This document shows, one piece after another, positions 1-8,630 of a stretch of DNA of 28,513 nt (position 1 is the stretch's first letter; the number at the start of each line of letters is the position of its first letter). The DNA is from an uncultured Lachnospiraceae bacterium (GTDB lineage: Bacteria > Bacillota > Clostridia > Lachnospirales > Lachnospiraceae), in contig CALFCS010000095.1 of the NCBI GenBank assembly GCA_937950565.1, forward strand, positions 1-28,513. Direction: 5' to 3'. A program made the translations under genes and the position numbers. Below the pieces are notes generated by a model. It was given only the letters and a program-made list of their open reading frames with translations. It was not told the origin of the DNA and made no database searches.

Positions 1-55
1 CCCGGTTCTCATCCATCCATACGACACCATCCAGACTTCGTGTGAATACTTCCGG
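1..55. repeat. Direct repeat copy A inside the adhesin gene
   Basis: These 55 bases are identical to 865-919. The copies lie exactly 864 nt apart (288 codons), so they are in the same reading frame. Each encodes the start of an SdrD_B-like module (VFTRSLDGVVWMDENR). The identity ends abruptly on the module's N-terminal side at 55/919; on the other side copy A runs into the window edge, so the full repeat is probably longer. Confidence 0.95.
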
Positions 56-3000
56 TTCCGGCTCCGGTTTTTCTACATATCCGGCATTCAGATGCGGGAT
101 TTCAAAGTTTCCGCTGTCATCCAACTGCTCTTTGAGTGCTTCACTTCCATCGATTTCCTCATCTGTCGGCAGGCTTACCTTCTTCACATGCTGGTCCGGA
201 TTTATCTTGCTTCCCTGATCCGAATCTTCTGTAAGCTTTGTAACATCCAGTTTTTTCTCTTCCAGATCTACTCCAAAGACTACTACATACTCTCCGGCTT
301 CTGCTTTCTCGAACTGGTAGTATCCGTCTCCGTCTGTCGTTGTTTCCGCCACAGGTGTCTCGCTTAACCTGCCTTCTTCATCTACCTTATAGAGATATAT
401 TTTCTCGCCCGGCATCAGGGTGTCTTCTTTTCCATATTTGCCGTCTTTATCATTATCTGTAAATGCGATACCTGATACGCTTCTGCTATACTCCACCAGA
501 CCCATATTCTGATCCGGCACATTATAATTTCCGGTTTCATCTACTGCTTCCGGATTTTCTTCCTTAAGCTCTTTGATTTCTGCATCTGTCGGGAGACTGA
601 TTCCAGTTATCTTATGCTCCTTATCAGCTATCGATTTATCCGGCTTCGCTGTATCATTCTGTGTTGTTACAACTCTTTCGTCAGCAAATTCTACATCATA
701 AACTCCCGAATCAAGACCTCCGAAATGATAGAAGCCCTTTTCATCTGTCTTTGTCGTTCCAACCTTTACACGGACCGGATTTCCTTCCCCATCTGTATCA
801 TTACGGTATAAAGTTACTTCAATATCCTTCTGCAATGCAGCCGCCTCTTCATTCAGCGTGCCGTCCCGGTTCTCATCCATCCATACGACACCATCCAGAC
901 TTCGTGTGAATACTTCCGGCTTCTCTCTGGTATTCTTTACTTCAACAGTATCCTTCGTTGCTGTAATTGTTTTACTCTCATTTCCATACTTAATTTCTTC
1001 CTGATAAAGTGAAGTATCCTCTTCCGTAACCTCATATACAACACCGGCAGGAATATTTTTTAATTCCACTTTCTCATCTGCCTTCAGCACAAAAGAGGTT
1101 CTATTATCTGCAAGAATACAATTTCTGGATGTGGCATTTCCTCTTGCATCTGTTATCACAGCCGGAATTTCCTGTAATTTCAAATCGCCAAAAAGCGTAA
1201 AGCTAACGGTAATATTAAAACTGTCATTCACCTTCTCTTCCTCAGACTGGCCTTCTGTAAGCTTACTGATTTCAAGAGAACCAAACTGGTAAAATCCGGC
1301 ATCCAGATGTGGCAGTTCATAATAGGAACCGGTCATTTTTTCGGCTGTCGGCATTACAAGATTACTAATCTGTGGATTTCCATCAGCATTCTTTCCGGCA
1401 TCGGAATTCACATCTGTCTCCACACCTTCAGCATTTGCCGCTGTAAGCGTATATTCTCCTAATTTCACACTGTCTCCATCCGTAAAAACAACATGAAAAT
1501 CACCTGCCGGAAGCTTCGTGAATCGATATTTGCCCTCTGTATCTGTTACAGCCTGACATACATTTCCATCCAGATTCTGCACAATATTTCCACCTTGATC
1601 ATACAAGGTCACTGTCACTCCCGGAAGAATTGCCTCATTCTCATCTTGTCTTCCATCCTGATCGGCGTCAACCCATGTAAGTCCTGACAATTCTCTTGCA
1701 ACGATCGTAACCTTCGTCGCTGTATCAATATCCGTCCCCGGAATCTGACTTTCCATCACTGCCATGTTGAAAAGCTCATCCTCCGGCTTCACCCCATCTG
1801 TCAAAATGGTCACTGCCACCTCCAGGGAATCCGCCTTCGGAATTGTTCCATAAATTGCCCATGCTGTAATCTGAGCATCAATCGCAGTGTCAAAGTCTGC
1901 TTCTGTCCATGCAACTCTTCCTCCACTGTCTTCCAGTTTATCACCGGACAGCTTATGGTCACCGGCCTTCGTCTCATATACAGCCTCATCTGTTGTATAG
2001 AACAATTTATATTTTGTTTTATCAACCTCTGCCGGCATTTTAATTGACTGAACCGTATAACTGCCGCTAAAACGACTCTTATTCTTACCATCTCTCGGCA
2101 TCAGATCAAAAAATACTTTGTCCCTATAATCATCATTTGTGTTATTGGAACATATAACTGTATAAGTAATCTCATCATTCACTTCATGGAAATGCCTGTC
2201 TGCTTTTTTGGTAATTGAATATGCATCCAGTTTAACCACATCAATACCAACCTCATCAAGATTTCCATTTTCTTTACTCTTTATTCTCTGATCCTCTGTC
2301 GTCTGAATTGTTACCGTATTTAATAAATCTTTCGTATCTGTACTTGTTTTATTAATCTTCGCTTTGTAATAAATAGAAGGCATTTTATAATCTGCCCCGT
2401 TTTCCTTTACCGGAACATTCGGAATCTCCCACGTCAGAACCTGCTGGCCGGCATCATTTATTGCAACCGTTGGTGCAATCTTCTCTCCACCTTCAAACCA
2501 GCCGCTCTCATTTCCTTCCGGATATGCAATATAACTGCCTCCATACACAGCGCTGTCTTCCACATATGTAATTCCTTTGCCAAGAATATCCACAATTGTA
2601 ACCGTCGTCGGATTTTTCCATTCCACGTGACTGCCCAGCATCATATATGGTTCAAGCTGATAATCGACGGTATCCTGTCCAACGTTCAGATCGTATGTTG
2701 TTTTGATTTTTCCTTCCGAATCCTTTTCCAGAAGATTTTTATGGATCTTTGTAAAATATCCTGCGATATAAAGGGAATCGCCTTCTTCCCAGCCATTATT
2801 ATGCCAGGAATGATTGCTGACTGCACCCGTTTCATAATTATATTCTGCTTTTTTATACTCATATCCGAAATCATCAATCACTTTTTCCGGCTGTACAAGT
2901 TCTCCACTTTCATGAATCTCATATTCATTCGGAACATCCTCCGGTTTCTGTCCCAGAGTAAGGTTGTGACTTCTCCATACATTGGCCCTGGATGTAATCT

Positions 3001-5275
3001 GGTAAACATGATTAATCAGTTCAATATCATTTTTGATTTTAAAATATGCCTTTGCAGTCATATTCTGATTTGCACTATGATTTCCTTCACCGTGATTGCA
3101 TCTCCATGCCCAGAGAACACCAACACAGGAATCCGGATCATAGTCTGTCCGATATTCCAAATCTGAAATTTTAGCCTTTGCCTGTTCTACATCATCTTTC
3201 CACAGACTTCCGTCTTTTTTATATGCATAATAAAAAGAATTGCTGCCTTTCATATTGGAAATCATTGCTTTTTCCGTATCAATTTCAAGCACAGAAGAAT
3301 CAAACTTCATCAGGAAATCTCCGGCCTCTGCATAGTTGCCTGCATCACCTTCCGGTTTATTGACTCCTCCCCAGATAACGGCTACTGTATTTCCTATACT
3401 GGAATTATCATAACCATTCTTATAGCAGGCTCCATTATTCGCTTGATTTGCATCCTCCCAAAAGCCAAATCCCGGATTGTCATAATACGCATAATGCACT
3501 TTGTTATCATATGTACCCGGTACGGTAAGAGGAATCTCTCCACGAACAGCATCATCACTTGTTACACCTTGTTCTGTTGCAGTATTATTTCCCCCGTAAG
3601 GAATCTTCATATTACTGTCTGTCAATGTCGCCCACACAGTTCCGCTTGAAAGGTCTCCATTTTCATTCGGATATTTTTCCTGCAGGCTCTCTGTATAATT
3701 TCCATCTTCATCTTTTTCTGAAAATGGATAAACAACAAATACTTCACCCGCTGAAAAGCACCCTACGTTCTTATCATAGTCAGTTCCTGCCGTATCTATA
3801 TTTCCATCCGGGAACCAGTTCGGATTGACCTCATAACCACTGACCGTACAAGTGAGATGACTGCCCTCTTGTGTCATTGTCCAGTTACCGCCATTAAAGC
3901 AGCTGGTTCTGTCATATCCGTCATTTAAATTTGGTGATATGGCTCCGTCTTTTTCCAATGTATATCCCTTCTGGTTCTTATTATATGGAGTTGCAAGATA
4001 AGGATACCCATACGTCATAGCTACGTCTCTTCCATCCTGCTGTGCTTCGCGTGAAGACTGATCATAGCTCCATACTAACGGAGTGTATTTGTTGATATCC
4101 AGGTTATACTCCTTCGGCTCTGTCGTACGATACTGCAGATCTGAAAAATCCAGGTCAAATGTAATATCCCTGCCATCAGGTAACTCTAAACCTTTCAATC
4201 CTTTATTTGTTTCTGTATTGTATATCTGAATTGTGATACCATAACCAATCAGACGACCCTCCACAATTCCGGCATCTTTGTTCAACGCTTTTGCATTACC
4301 TGTACTAAAATCATATTTCCCGCTTGCAAAAGCACCATCTCTGCTAATCTGTCTAACCTGAATATTATACCCGGGTCTGGAAGTTATTATTACAGGCTCA
4401 ACACCTGTTGCCTTTACATACTCTGCACGGTTATGTTCTTTACACATTTCTGTTTCAGAAGTTGTGCATGCATTTCCATCCAGATAGGCATAGAAAGAAG
4501 GCTCAACCTTATCTCCGTTCTTCATCCCTCTTACACGCACTGTTACATCCATACTCCCATTACCAGGAATACTGGTTTCACCACCCTTAGAGGGCTCCAG
4601 CTTTCTGGTACAGGTAAGTGTCTGATGTCCGTTTTTATCCTTTGTCACCGTCCATTCGTGTCCGCTTTCCGTACACATCCAATTCATAGAAGCCGTATCA
4701 AAATAAGCCTCATCCTCTGTATATGGAAGCCTCATCACAAGCCGCAGATATCCATTTACAAAGCTGTCCTCCGTATCATACGCCTCCGTAACATATGTCA
4801 GCGTATACGTAATGTCATCATAGCTTCGTACCTGCCGGTTGTTTCCATCTGCATCATACCCATTTCCTGTGGTACCGTCAAATGGTGATGTTCCATCCTG
4901 GATATTCGTCACGGCAAACTGATCGATGTATGCTTTATCCTCTGTCATCCATTCTTGTTCGCCGCCACTATAGACAGCCGCCTGCAGACTTTTCATATCT
5001 GTTTTCACTTCATTCACATCTGGCTGAATTTCTTTCACATTTGGCTGCGCTTCTTCCACATCTGTTTCCGTCTGCTGTGAATTTTGTACGATTCCTTCTT
5101 CCTCTTTTTCCTTAAGCGCCACATCTGTCTTTAAGGAAGTTTCTTCCTCCGGAATCGTCAAAGCCTCCTGGCTCTCATCGGCATATACAATGCCGGGATA
5201 CGCTGTCATAACACTGGATGCACTGAATATCACTGCTCCCAGGAATGCCAGACACCTTTTCTTAACATTTCTCAT
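1..5275 (-). CDS. Large secreted surface adhesin with SdrD-type B repeats (3' end outside window)
   Basis: The reading frame is open from ATG 5275 to the left edge (about 1758 codons), so the C terminus and any sortase signal are not visible. Residues 1-32 form a signal peptide: basic start MRNVKKR, hydrophobic core, then V-Y-A before D33. Residues 71-98 are four exact heptads in an acidic linker. About 100-870 is a large extracellular region rich in Trp, Tyr, Asn and Gly that I cannot assign to a named family. About 870-1187 resembles DUF11/isopeptide-type fimbrial domains. From about 1195 there are SdrD_B-like modules with EF-hand-like loops (DADQDG, DENRDG near 1460, DNDKDG near 1597), with a Cna-B/DUF7601-like domain at about 1329-1447 between the first two. 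A fresh module starts at the left edge. The ribosome site GGGAGGGG lies 10 nt upstream of the ATG. By family it is probably a wall-anchored, Ca2+-stiffened stalk with an N-terminal binding head; the ligand is unknown. Confidence 0.9.
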   Translation of the reverse strand, partial: MRNVKKRCLAFLGAVIFSASSVMTAYPGIVYADESQEALTIPEEETSLKTDVALKEKEEEGIVQNSQQTETDVEEAQPNVKEIQPDVNEVKTDMKSLQAAVYSGGEQEWMTEDKAYIDQFAVTNIQDGTSPFDGTTGNGYDADGNNRQVRSYDDITYTLTYVTEAYDTEDSFVNGYLRLVMRLPYTEDEAYFDTASMNWMCTESGHEWTVTKDKNGHQTLTCTRKLEPSKGGETSIPGNGSMDVTVRVRGMKNGDKVEPSFYAYLDGNACTTSETEMCKEHNRAEYVKATGVEPVIITSRPGYNIQVRQISRDGAFASGKYDFSTGNAKALNKDAGIVEGRLIGYGITIQIYNTETNKGLKGLELPDGRDITFDLDFSDLQYRTTEPKEYNLDINKYTPLVWSYDQSSREAQQDGRDVAMTYGYPYLATPYNKNQKGYTLEKDGAISPNLNDGYDRTSCFNGGNWTMTQEGSHLTCTVSGYEVNPNWFPDGNIDTAGTDYDKNVGCFSAGEVFVVYPFSEKDEDGNYTESLQEKYPNENGDLSSGTVWATLTDSNMKIPYGGNNTATEQGVTSDDAVRGEIPLTVPGTYDNKVHYAYYDNPGFGFWEDANQANNGACYKNGYDNSSIGNTVAVIWGGVNKPEGDAGNYAEAGDFLMKFDSSVLEIDTEKAMISNMKGSNSFYYAYKKDGSLWKDDVEQAKAKISDLEYRTDYDPDSCVGVLWAWRCNHGEGNHSANQNMTAKAYFKIKNDIELINHVYQITSRANVWRSHNLTLGQKPEDVPNEYEIHESGELVQPEKVIDDFGYEYKKAEYNYETGAVSNHSWHNNGWEEGDSLYIAGYFTKIHKNLLEKDSEGKIKTTYDLNVGQDTVDYQLEPYMMLGSHVEWKNPTTVTIVDILGKGITYVEDSAVYGGSYIAYPEGNESGWFEGGEKIAPTVAINDAGQQVLTWEIPNVPVKENGADYKMPSIYYKAKINKTSTDTKDLLNTVTIQTTEDQRIKSKENGNLDEVGIDVVKLDAYSITKKADRHFHEVNDEITYTVICSNNTNDDYRDKVFFDLMPRDGKNKSRFSGSYTVQSIKMPAEVDKTKYKLFYTTDEAVYETKAGDHKLSGDKLEDSGGRVAWTEADFDTAIDAQITAWAIYGTIPKADSLEVAVTILTDGVKPEDELFNMAVMESQIPGTDIDTATKVTIVARELSGLTWVDADQDGRQDENEAILPGVTVTLYDQGGNIVQNLDGNVCQAVTDTEGKYRFTKLPAGDFHVVFTDGDSVKLGEYTLTAANAEGVETDVNSDAGKNADGNPQISNLVMPTAEKMTGSYYELPHLDAGFYQFGSLEISKLTEGQSEEEKVNDSFNITVSFTLFGDLKLQEIPAVITDARGNATSRNCILADNRTSFVLKADEKVELKNIPAGVVYEVTEEDTSLYQEEIKYGNESKTITATKDTVEVKNTREKPEVFTRSLDGVVWMDENRDGTLNEEAAALQKDIEVTLYRNDTDGEGNPVRVKVGTTKTDEKGFYHFGGLDSGVYDVEFADERVVTTQNDTAKPDKSIADKEHKITGISLPTDAEIKELKEENPEAVDETGNYNVPDQNMGLVEYSRSVSGIAFTDNDKDGKYGKEDTLMPGEKIYLYKVDEEGRLSETPVAETTTDGDGYYQFEKAEAGEYVVVFGVDLEEKKLDVTKLTEDSDQGSKINPDQHVKKVSLPTDEEIDGSEALKEQLDDSGNFEIPHLNAGYVEKPEPEPEVFTRSLDGVVWMDENR
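865..919. repeat. Direct repeat copy B inside the adhesin gene
   Basis: This is the in-frame 55-base partner of 1-55, encoding the start of the B-repeat module near residue 1460. The DNA-level identity, not just protein similarity, points to recent duplication or gene conversion of a two-module, 288-residue unit. Confidence 0.95.
4982..5065 (-). repeat. Four tandem 21-nt/7-aa repeats in the adhesin linker
   Basis: Residues 71-98 of the adhesin read as four heptads: TDVEEAQ, PNVKEIQ, PDVNEVK, TDMKSLQ. The DNA shows degenerate 21-nt units with a shared TTTCACAT-like core on the plus strand. The segment sits just after the signal peptide and is acidic and hydrophilic. It may be a flexible or helical spacer; no function is known. 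Confidence 0.75.
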
Positions 5276-5397
5276 TACTCATATTCCCCTCCCTGTTTAA
5301 AAAGTTTAAAAAATTTGAATTAGTTACAAAAAAGAGACACTTCCCCTTATAACTACATTTTTTTAATTATTGCACATACAAATTCCATTTTCTCCCT

Positions 5398-5435
5398 AAA
5401 AACTATAGTAAAAAATAATAAAAAATATAGTTTTT
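5398..5435. repeat. AT-only inverted repeat in the adhesin/marR divergent spacer
   Basis: AAAAACTATA (5398-5407) and TATAGTTTTT (5426-5435) are a perfect 10-bp inverted repeat around an 18-bp A-rich spacer. The left arm also contains the palindrome ACTATAGT. It lies upstream of both divergent genes. It could be an operator for the adhesin or simply AT-rich DNA; as an RNA hairpin it would be weak. The rest of 5276-5480 shows no convincing -35/-10 pair for the adhesin. Confidence 0.4.
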
Positions 5436-5489
5436 TACTTGTTTAAAAGAAAATCACAGTTTTTCGTGAATCTTTATCAGCACTTTAAC

Positions 5490-5503
5490 GTTGACATTTC
5501 AAC
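5490..5503. promoter_or_regulatory. Probable MarR operator 1
   Basis: GTTGACATTTCAAC is a near-palindrome (GTTGA-N4-TCAAC) that overlaps the TTGACA -35 box of the marR promoter. A copy differing at one base lies at 5527-5540. The TTGA...TCAA architecture is typical of MarR-family sites, and the gene immediately downstream encodes a MarR protein, so autorepression is the simplest reading. Confidence 0.7.
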
Positions 5504-5519
5504 ATTTTTATAATACAAT
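5491..5519 (+). promoter_or_regulatory. Sigma-A type promoter of the marR-adh-aldh-degV operon
   Basis: A perfect -35 TTGACA at 5491-5496 is followed after 17 bp by TACAAT at 5514-5519. Transcription would start near 5526, about 40 nt before the marR ATG. The -35 lies inside operator 1, and the predicted start site is at the edge of operator 2. Confidence 0.75.
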
Positions 5520-5526
5520 CCATGAT

Positions 5527-5540
5527 GTTGATATTTCAAC
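5527..5540. promoter_or_regulatory. Probable MarR operator 2
   Basis: GTTGATATTTCAAC matches operator 1 at 13 of 14 positions and is centred 37 bp downstream of it, at the predicted transcription start. Two dimers bound here would clamp the promoter from both sides. Confidence 0.7.
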
Positions 5541-5567
5541 AACTAAGAAGTTAAGGAGCAAATATCT

Positions 5568-6014
5568 ATGGTTGACCGATTTGAAAAATTTTCTTTTGCA
5601 ATTTCTGAGATGTCTCATTACTGGCATAAAATTGCTGCAGATGAAATGAAAAAATATGGTCTGAAAGGACCATATGTCGTATATTTTACAACCCTATATC
5701 GTTTTCCTGAAGGAATCACTGCAGCAAAACTCGGCGAATTATGTTCCCGAGATAAATCCGACGTATCCCGGGCTATATCCATTTTAGAAAAAAAGGGACT
5801 TATAACAAAAGAAAGTGTAAACAAAAATCTTTACCGTGCGCTTATAAAGTTGACTGAAGAGGGCATGGAACTGGCTGAACACATCAATGAAAAGGCAAAA
5901 GCGGCTGTAGAATACAGTAGTCAGGGAATAAGTGAAGCGCATCGGGAAATTTTCTACGATACACTTGAACTTATTTGTAAGAATCTACAGGCTTTGAGCC
6001 AGAAAGGACTATAA
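5568..6014 (+). CDS. MarR-family transcriptional regulator
   Basis: This 148-residue protein has the normal MarR length. The winged helix-turn-helix spans roughly residues 45-100: a helix around AAKLGELC, a recognition helix in KSDVSRAISILEKKGLI, and a wing followed by LTEEGMELAEH. Flanking helices would form the dimer interface. The ribosome site AAGGAG (5553-5558) is 9 nt before the ATG. It is the first gene of a four-gene unit and starts 6 nt before the next gene's spacer. Two MarR-like palindromes bracket its promoter, so it probably represses itself and the dehydrogenase genes until a ligand binds. The ligand is unknown; an aldehyde, alcohol, fatty acid or phenolic compound would fit the neighbours. 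Confidence 0.9.
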   Translation: MVDRFEKFSFAISEMSHYWHKIAADEMKKYGLKGPYVVYFTTLYRFPEGITAAKLGELCSRDKSDVSRAISILEKKGLITKESVNKNLYRALIKLTEEGMELAEHINEKAKAAVEYSSQGISEAHREIFYDTLELICKNLQALSQKGL

Positions 6015-6020
6015 CAAACC

Positions 6021-7232
6021 ATGAATCCACTCAGAAAAATATATTGCAGAACATTTCAAACTGTATTTCATATTGCGCTTCCCATTTTACCTTACCGGGA
6101 ACCTGAGCAGCTTGAAAGCATCACCGCTCTGCCAGCCTTATTAAAAAAGAAGCAAATCCACTCGGTGCTGCTTGTTACAGACCCGTTTTTAAGAACAAAT
6201 GGTGCAACAAATGTATTGGAACAGACATTATGTGCAAACAACATTTCCTGCGCAGTATATGACAAAACCTGTGCCAATCCCACTGTAGACAATGCAAAAG
6301 AAGCAGCCAGGGTTTACTTAAAAGAACACTGCGAAGCGCTCATTGCCTTTGGTGGTGGTTCATCCATAGACTGTGCAAAAGCAGCAGGTGCAAAAATCGC
6401 ATATCCAAAAAAATCCTTTGAACAATTAAAAGGGTTATTAAAGGTTTTAAAGAAAATCCCACCATTGATTGCGATTCCAACAACCGCGGGAACGGGCAGT
6501 GAGGTAACTCTCACTGCTGTTATCACCGATAACCGAAAAAAACACAAGTATACAATGAATGATTTCACCCTCATTCCCCGTTATGCTGTACTTGACCCAA
6601 AAGTCACCTACTCTTTACCGGCCCATTTAACTGCTACAACTGGCATGGATGCATTAACCCACGCAGTTGAAGCATACATTGGCAACTCTACAAGCAAGGA
6701 AACCCGGTCGTTGGCTCTGGATGCGGTAAAACTAATTTTTGAAAACATTGAAACTGCCTGTCAGGAAAGTAAAAACGCTGCTGCAAGAAAAAACATGCTG
6801 GATGCTGCATACAAAGCAGGTATTGCATTTTCAAAATCTTATGTAGGTTACATCCATGCCATTGCCCATTCTCTGGGCGGACAATATAACATTCCTCACG
6901 GTTTTGCAAATGCAGTCCTGATGCCGATTGTACTTCCTGAATATGGAAAATATGCATATAAAAAACTACATCAGCTCGGTATTGCTGCCGGAGTATCATC
7001 AAACAACGACACGGATAAGCTAGGAGCAGAAAAATTTATTACCGCCATAAAAAACCTGAATCACCGAATAAACATTCCGGAAACCATATCCGGAATCAAA
7101 AAAGAAGACATCCCGCAAATGGCACGGCACGCCGATAAAGAAGCAAATCCGCTTTATCCCGTACCCAAACTAATGGATGCAGAGGAACTCGAAAAGATTT
7201 ATTACAAAGCTGCAGATTGGAGTAACCTATGA
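6021..7232 (+). CDS. Iron-containing alcohol dehydrogenase (group III)
   Basis: This is a 403-residue NAD(P)-dependent alcohol dehydrogenase of the FucO/AdhB type, interconverting an alcohol and an aldehyde. Visible hallmarks are the nucleotide-binding GGGSSID at 111-117, TTAGTGSE at 154-161, and the expected metal ligands D210 and H214 (GMDALTHAVEAY), H279 (HAIAHSLGG) and H293 (PHG). All four ligands are present, so it should be active. It starts 6 nt after marR and overlaps the following aldehyde dehydrogenase by 4 nt (ATGA), implying translational coupling and a two-step route from alcohol to aldehyde to acid, or the reverse. The substrate cannot be read from the sequence. Confidence 0.93.
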   Translation: MNPLRKIYCRTFQTVFHIALPILPYREPEQLESITALPALLKKKQIHSVLLVTDPFLRTNGATNVLEQTLCANNISCAVYDKTCANPTVDNAKEAARVYLKEHCEALIAFGGGSSIDCAKAAGAKIAYPKKSFEQLKGLLKVLKKIPPLIAIPTTAGTGSEVTLTAVITDNRKKHKYTMNDFTLIPRYAVLDPKVTYSLPAHLTATTGMDALTHAVEAYIGNSTSKETRSLALDAVKLIFENIETACQESKNAAARKNMLDAAYKAGIAFSKSYVGYIHAIAHSLGGQYNIPHGFANAVLMPIVLPEYGKYAYKKLHQLGIAAGVSSNNDTDKLGAEKFITAIKNLNHRINIPETISGIKKEDIPQMARHADKEANPLYPVPKLMDAEELEKIYYKAADWSNL

Positions 7233-8602
7233 ATATCGACAAGATCTTAGAAAAACAAAAACAATATTATATCAGCGGCGCTACACTTCCGGTTGATTTT
7301 CGCATCAGCATGTTAAAAAAACTGCGTTCCGTAATCAAAAAATATGAACCGGAAATCGCTGCCGCCTTGAAAAGTGACTTAGGGAAAAGTGATTTTGAAA
7401 GTTTTATGTGCGAAACCGGTCTCGTATTGAGCGAAATAAGTTACATGGTAAAGCACACACGGAGATTTGCCTCAAAACATCATGTATATACACCACTTTC
7501 ACAATTTGCCTCCCATAGTTATAAAAAGCCTTCCCCTTACGGAAACGTGTTGATTATGAGTCCGTGGAACTATCCTTTTCTGCTCACGATGGATCCTTTG
7601 GCGGATGCCATCGCCGCAGGCAATACTGCTGTTGTAAAGCCGAGCGCATACTCTCCTGCAACAAGTGCGGTCATTGAAAAAATCATATCCGAATGTTTCT
7701 CACCGGAGTACATTGCTGTTGTAACAGGTGGCAGAAAAGAAAATTCGACTCTTCTGGAAAAGAAATTCGACTTTGTATTTTTTACTGGCAGTCAGAATGT
7801 CGGAAAAGAAGTACTTCGCCATACCGCGGAAACCCTTACCCCTGTTGTACTGGAGCTTGGAGGAAAAAGTCCCTGTATCGTAGATGACACAGCAAAACTA
7901 AAACTCACCGCAAAACGAATTGTATTTGGCAAATTCCTAAACTGCGGACAGACTTGTGTTGCACCTGATTATATTCTCTGTGAAAAAAGCATAAAAGACA
8001 AACTAATCAAAGAAATCTGCCAACAGATTAAGAAACAGTATGGTGACACTCCCCTTTCAAATCCAGACTATGGGAGAATTGTCAATGAGAAACATTTTTC
8101 ACGGATTTGCGGGCTGATTGACAACCGGAAAGTCGTTACAGGCGGGGTGTCTGACCCCAAAACGCTGCAAATCACACCTACTATTATGGACCATGTAACC
8201 TGGGAAGATGCTGTCATGGGTGAAGAAATTTTTGGTCCTGTCCTGCCGGTCTTAACATTTGACAAATTTGAAGATATTTTCACGCTGCTTGCCGGAAAGC
8301 CCAAACCACTTGCGCTTTATTTGTTTTCCGAAAACAAGCAACATATAAATGCAGTAACGGAACGTCTTTCCTATGGCGGCGGCTGTATCAACGATACTGT
8401 CATACATCTTGCAACAAGTGAAATGGGATTCGGCGGCGTAGGTGAAAGCGGCATGGGAGCCTACCATGGAAAAGAAGGCTTTGATACATTTTCACATACA
8501 AAAAGCATTCTGGATAAAAAGACATGGATGGATTTACCGATGCGTTATCAACCATATAACAAAAAGCTTTACAATAAACTGCTACACCTGTTTTTAAAAT
8601 AA
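7229..8602 (+). CDS. NAD(P)-dependent aldehyde dehydrogenase, class-3 like
   Basis: This 457-residue enzyme oxidises an aldehyde to the carboxylic acid. Catalytic residues are in place: N114 in PWNYP, E209 in LELGGKSP and nucleophile C243 in NCGQTCVAP, with the cofactor-binding FFTGS at 184-188. The length, the lack of an N-terminal extension and motif details match the class 3 (ALDH3/YwdH-like) branch, which often acts on medium- and long-chain or aromatic aldehydes. The C terminus (KLYNKLLHLFLK) is basic and hydrophobic and could touch the membrane. It is translationally coupled to the upstream alcohol dehydrogenase and followed after 28 nt by degV. Confidence 0.92.
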   Translation: MNIDKILEKQKQYYISGATLPVDFRISMLKKLRSVIKKYEPEIAAALKSDLGKSDFESFMCETGLVLSEISYMVKHTRRFASKHHVYTPLSQFASHSYKKPSPYGNVLIMSPWNYPFLLTMDPLADAIAAGNTAVVKPSAYSPATSAVIEKIISECFSPEYIAVVTGGRKENSTLLEKKFDFVFFTGSQNVGKEVLRHTAETLTPVVLELGGKSPCIVDDTAKLKLTAKRIVFGKFLNCGQTCVAPDYILCEKSIKDKLIKEICQQIKKQYGDTPLSNPDYGRIVNEKHFSRICGLIDNRKVVTGGVSDPKTLQITPTIMDHVTWEDAVMGEEIFGPVLPVLTFDKFEDIFTLLAGKPKPLALYLFSENKQHINAVTERLSYGGGCINDTVIHLATSEMGFGGVGESGMGAYHGKEGFDTFSHTKSILDKKTWMDLPMRYQPYNKKLYNKLLHLFLK

Positions 8603-8630
8603 TTTCAAAAAAAGAAAGGATTTCACAATT

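Noticed and set aside
1..919. 55-bp direct repeats as mobile-element ends or CRISPR-like repeats
   Set aside because: There are only two copies, spaced by an exact codon multiple and both coding for the same protein motif in one open frame.
2627..3166. Plus-strand open frame of 179 codons
   Set aside because: It is antisense to the adhesin, with no family signature and no convincing ribosome site; the minus frame encodes a continuous secreted protein here.
5509..5514. TATAAT as the -10 of the marR promoter
   Set aside because: It is only 12 bp from TTGACA; TACAAT at 5514-5519 gives the proper 17-bp spacing.
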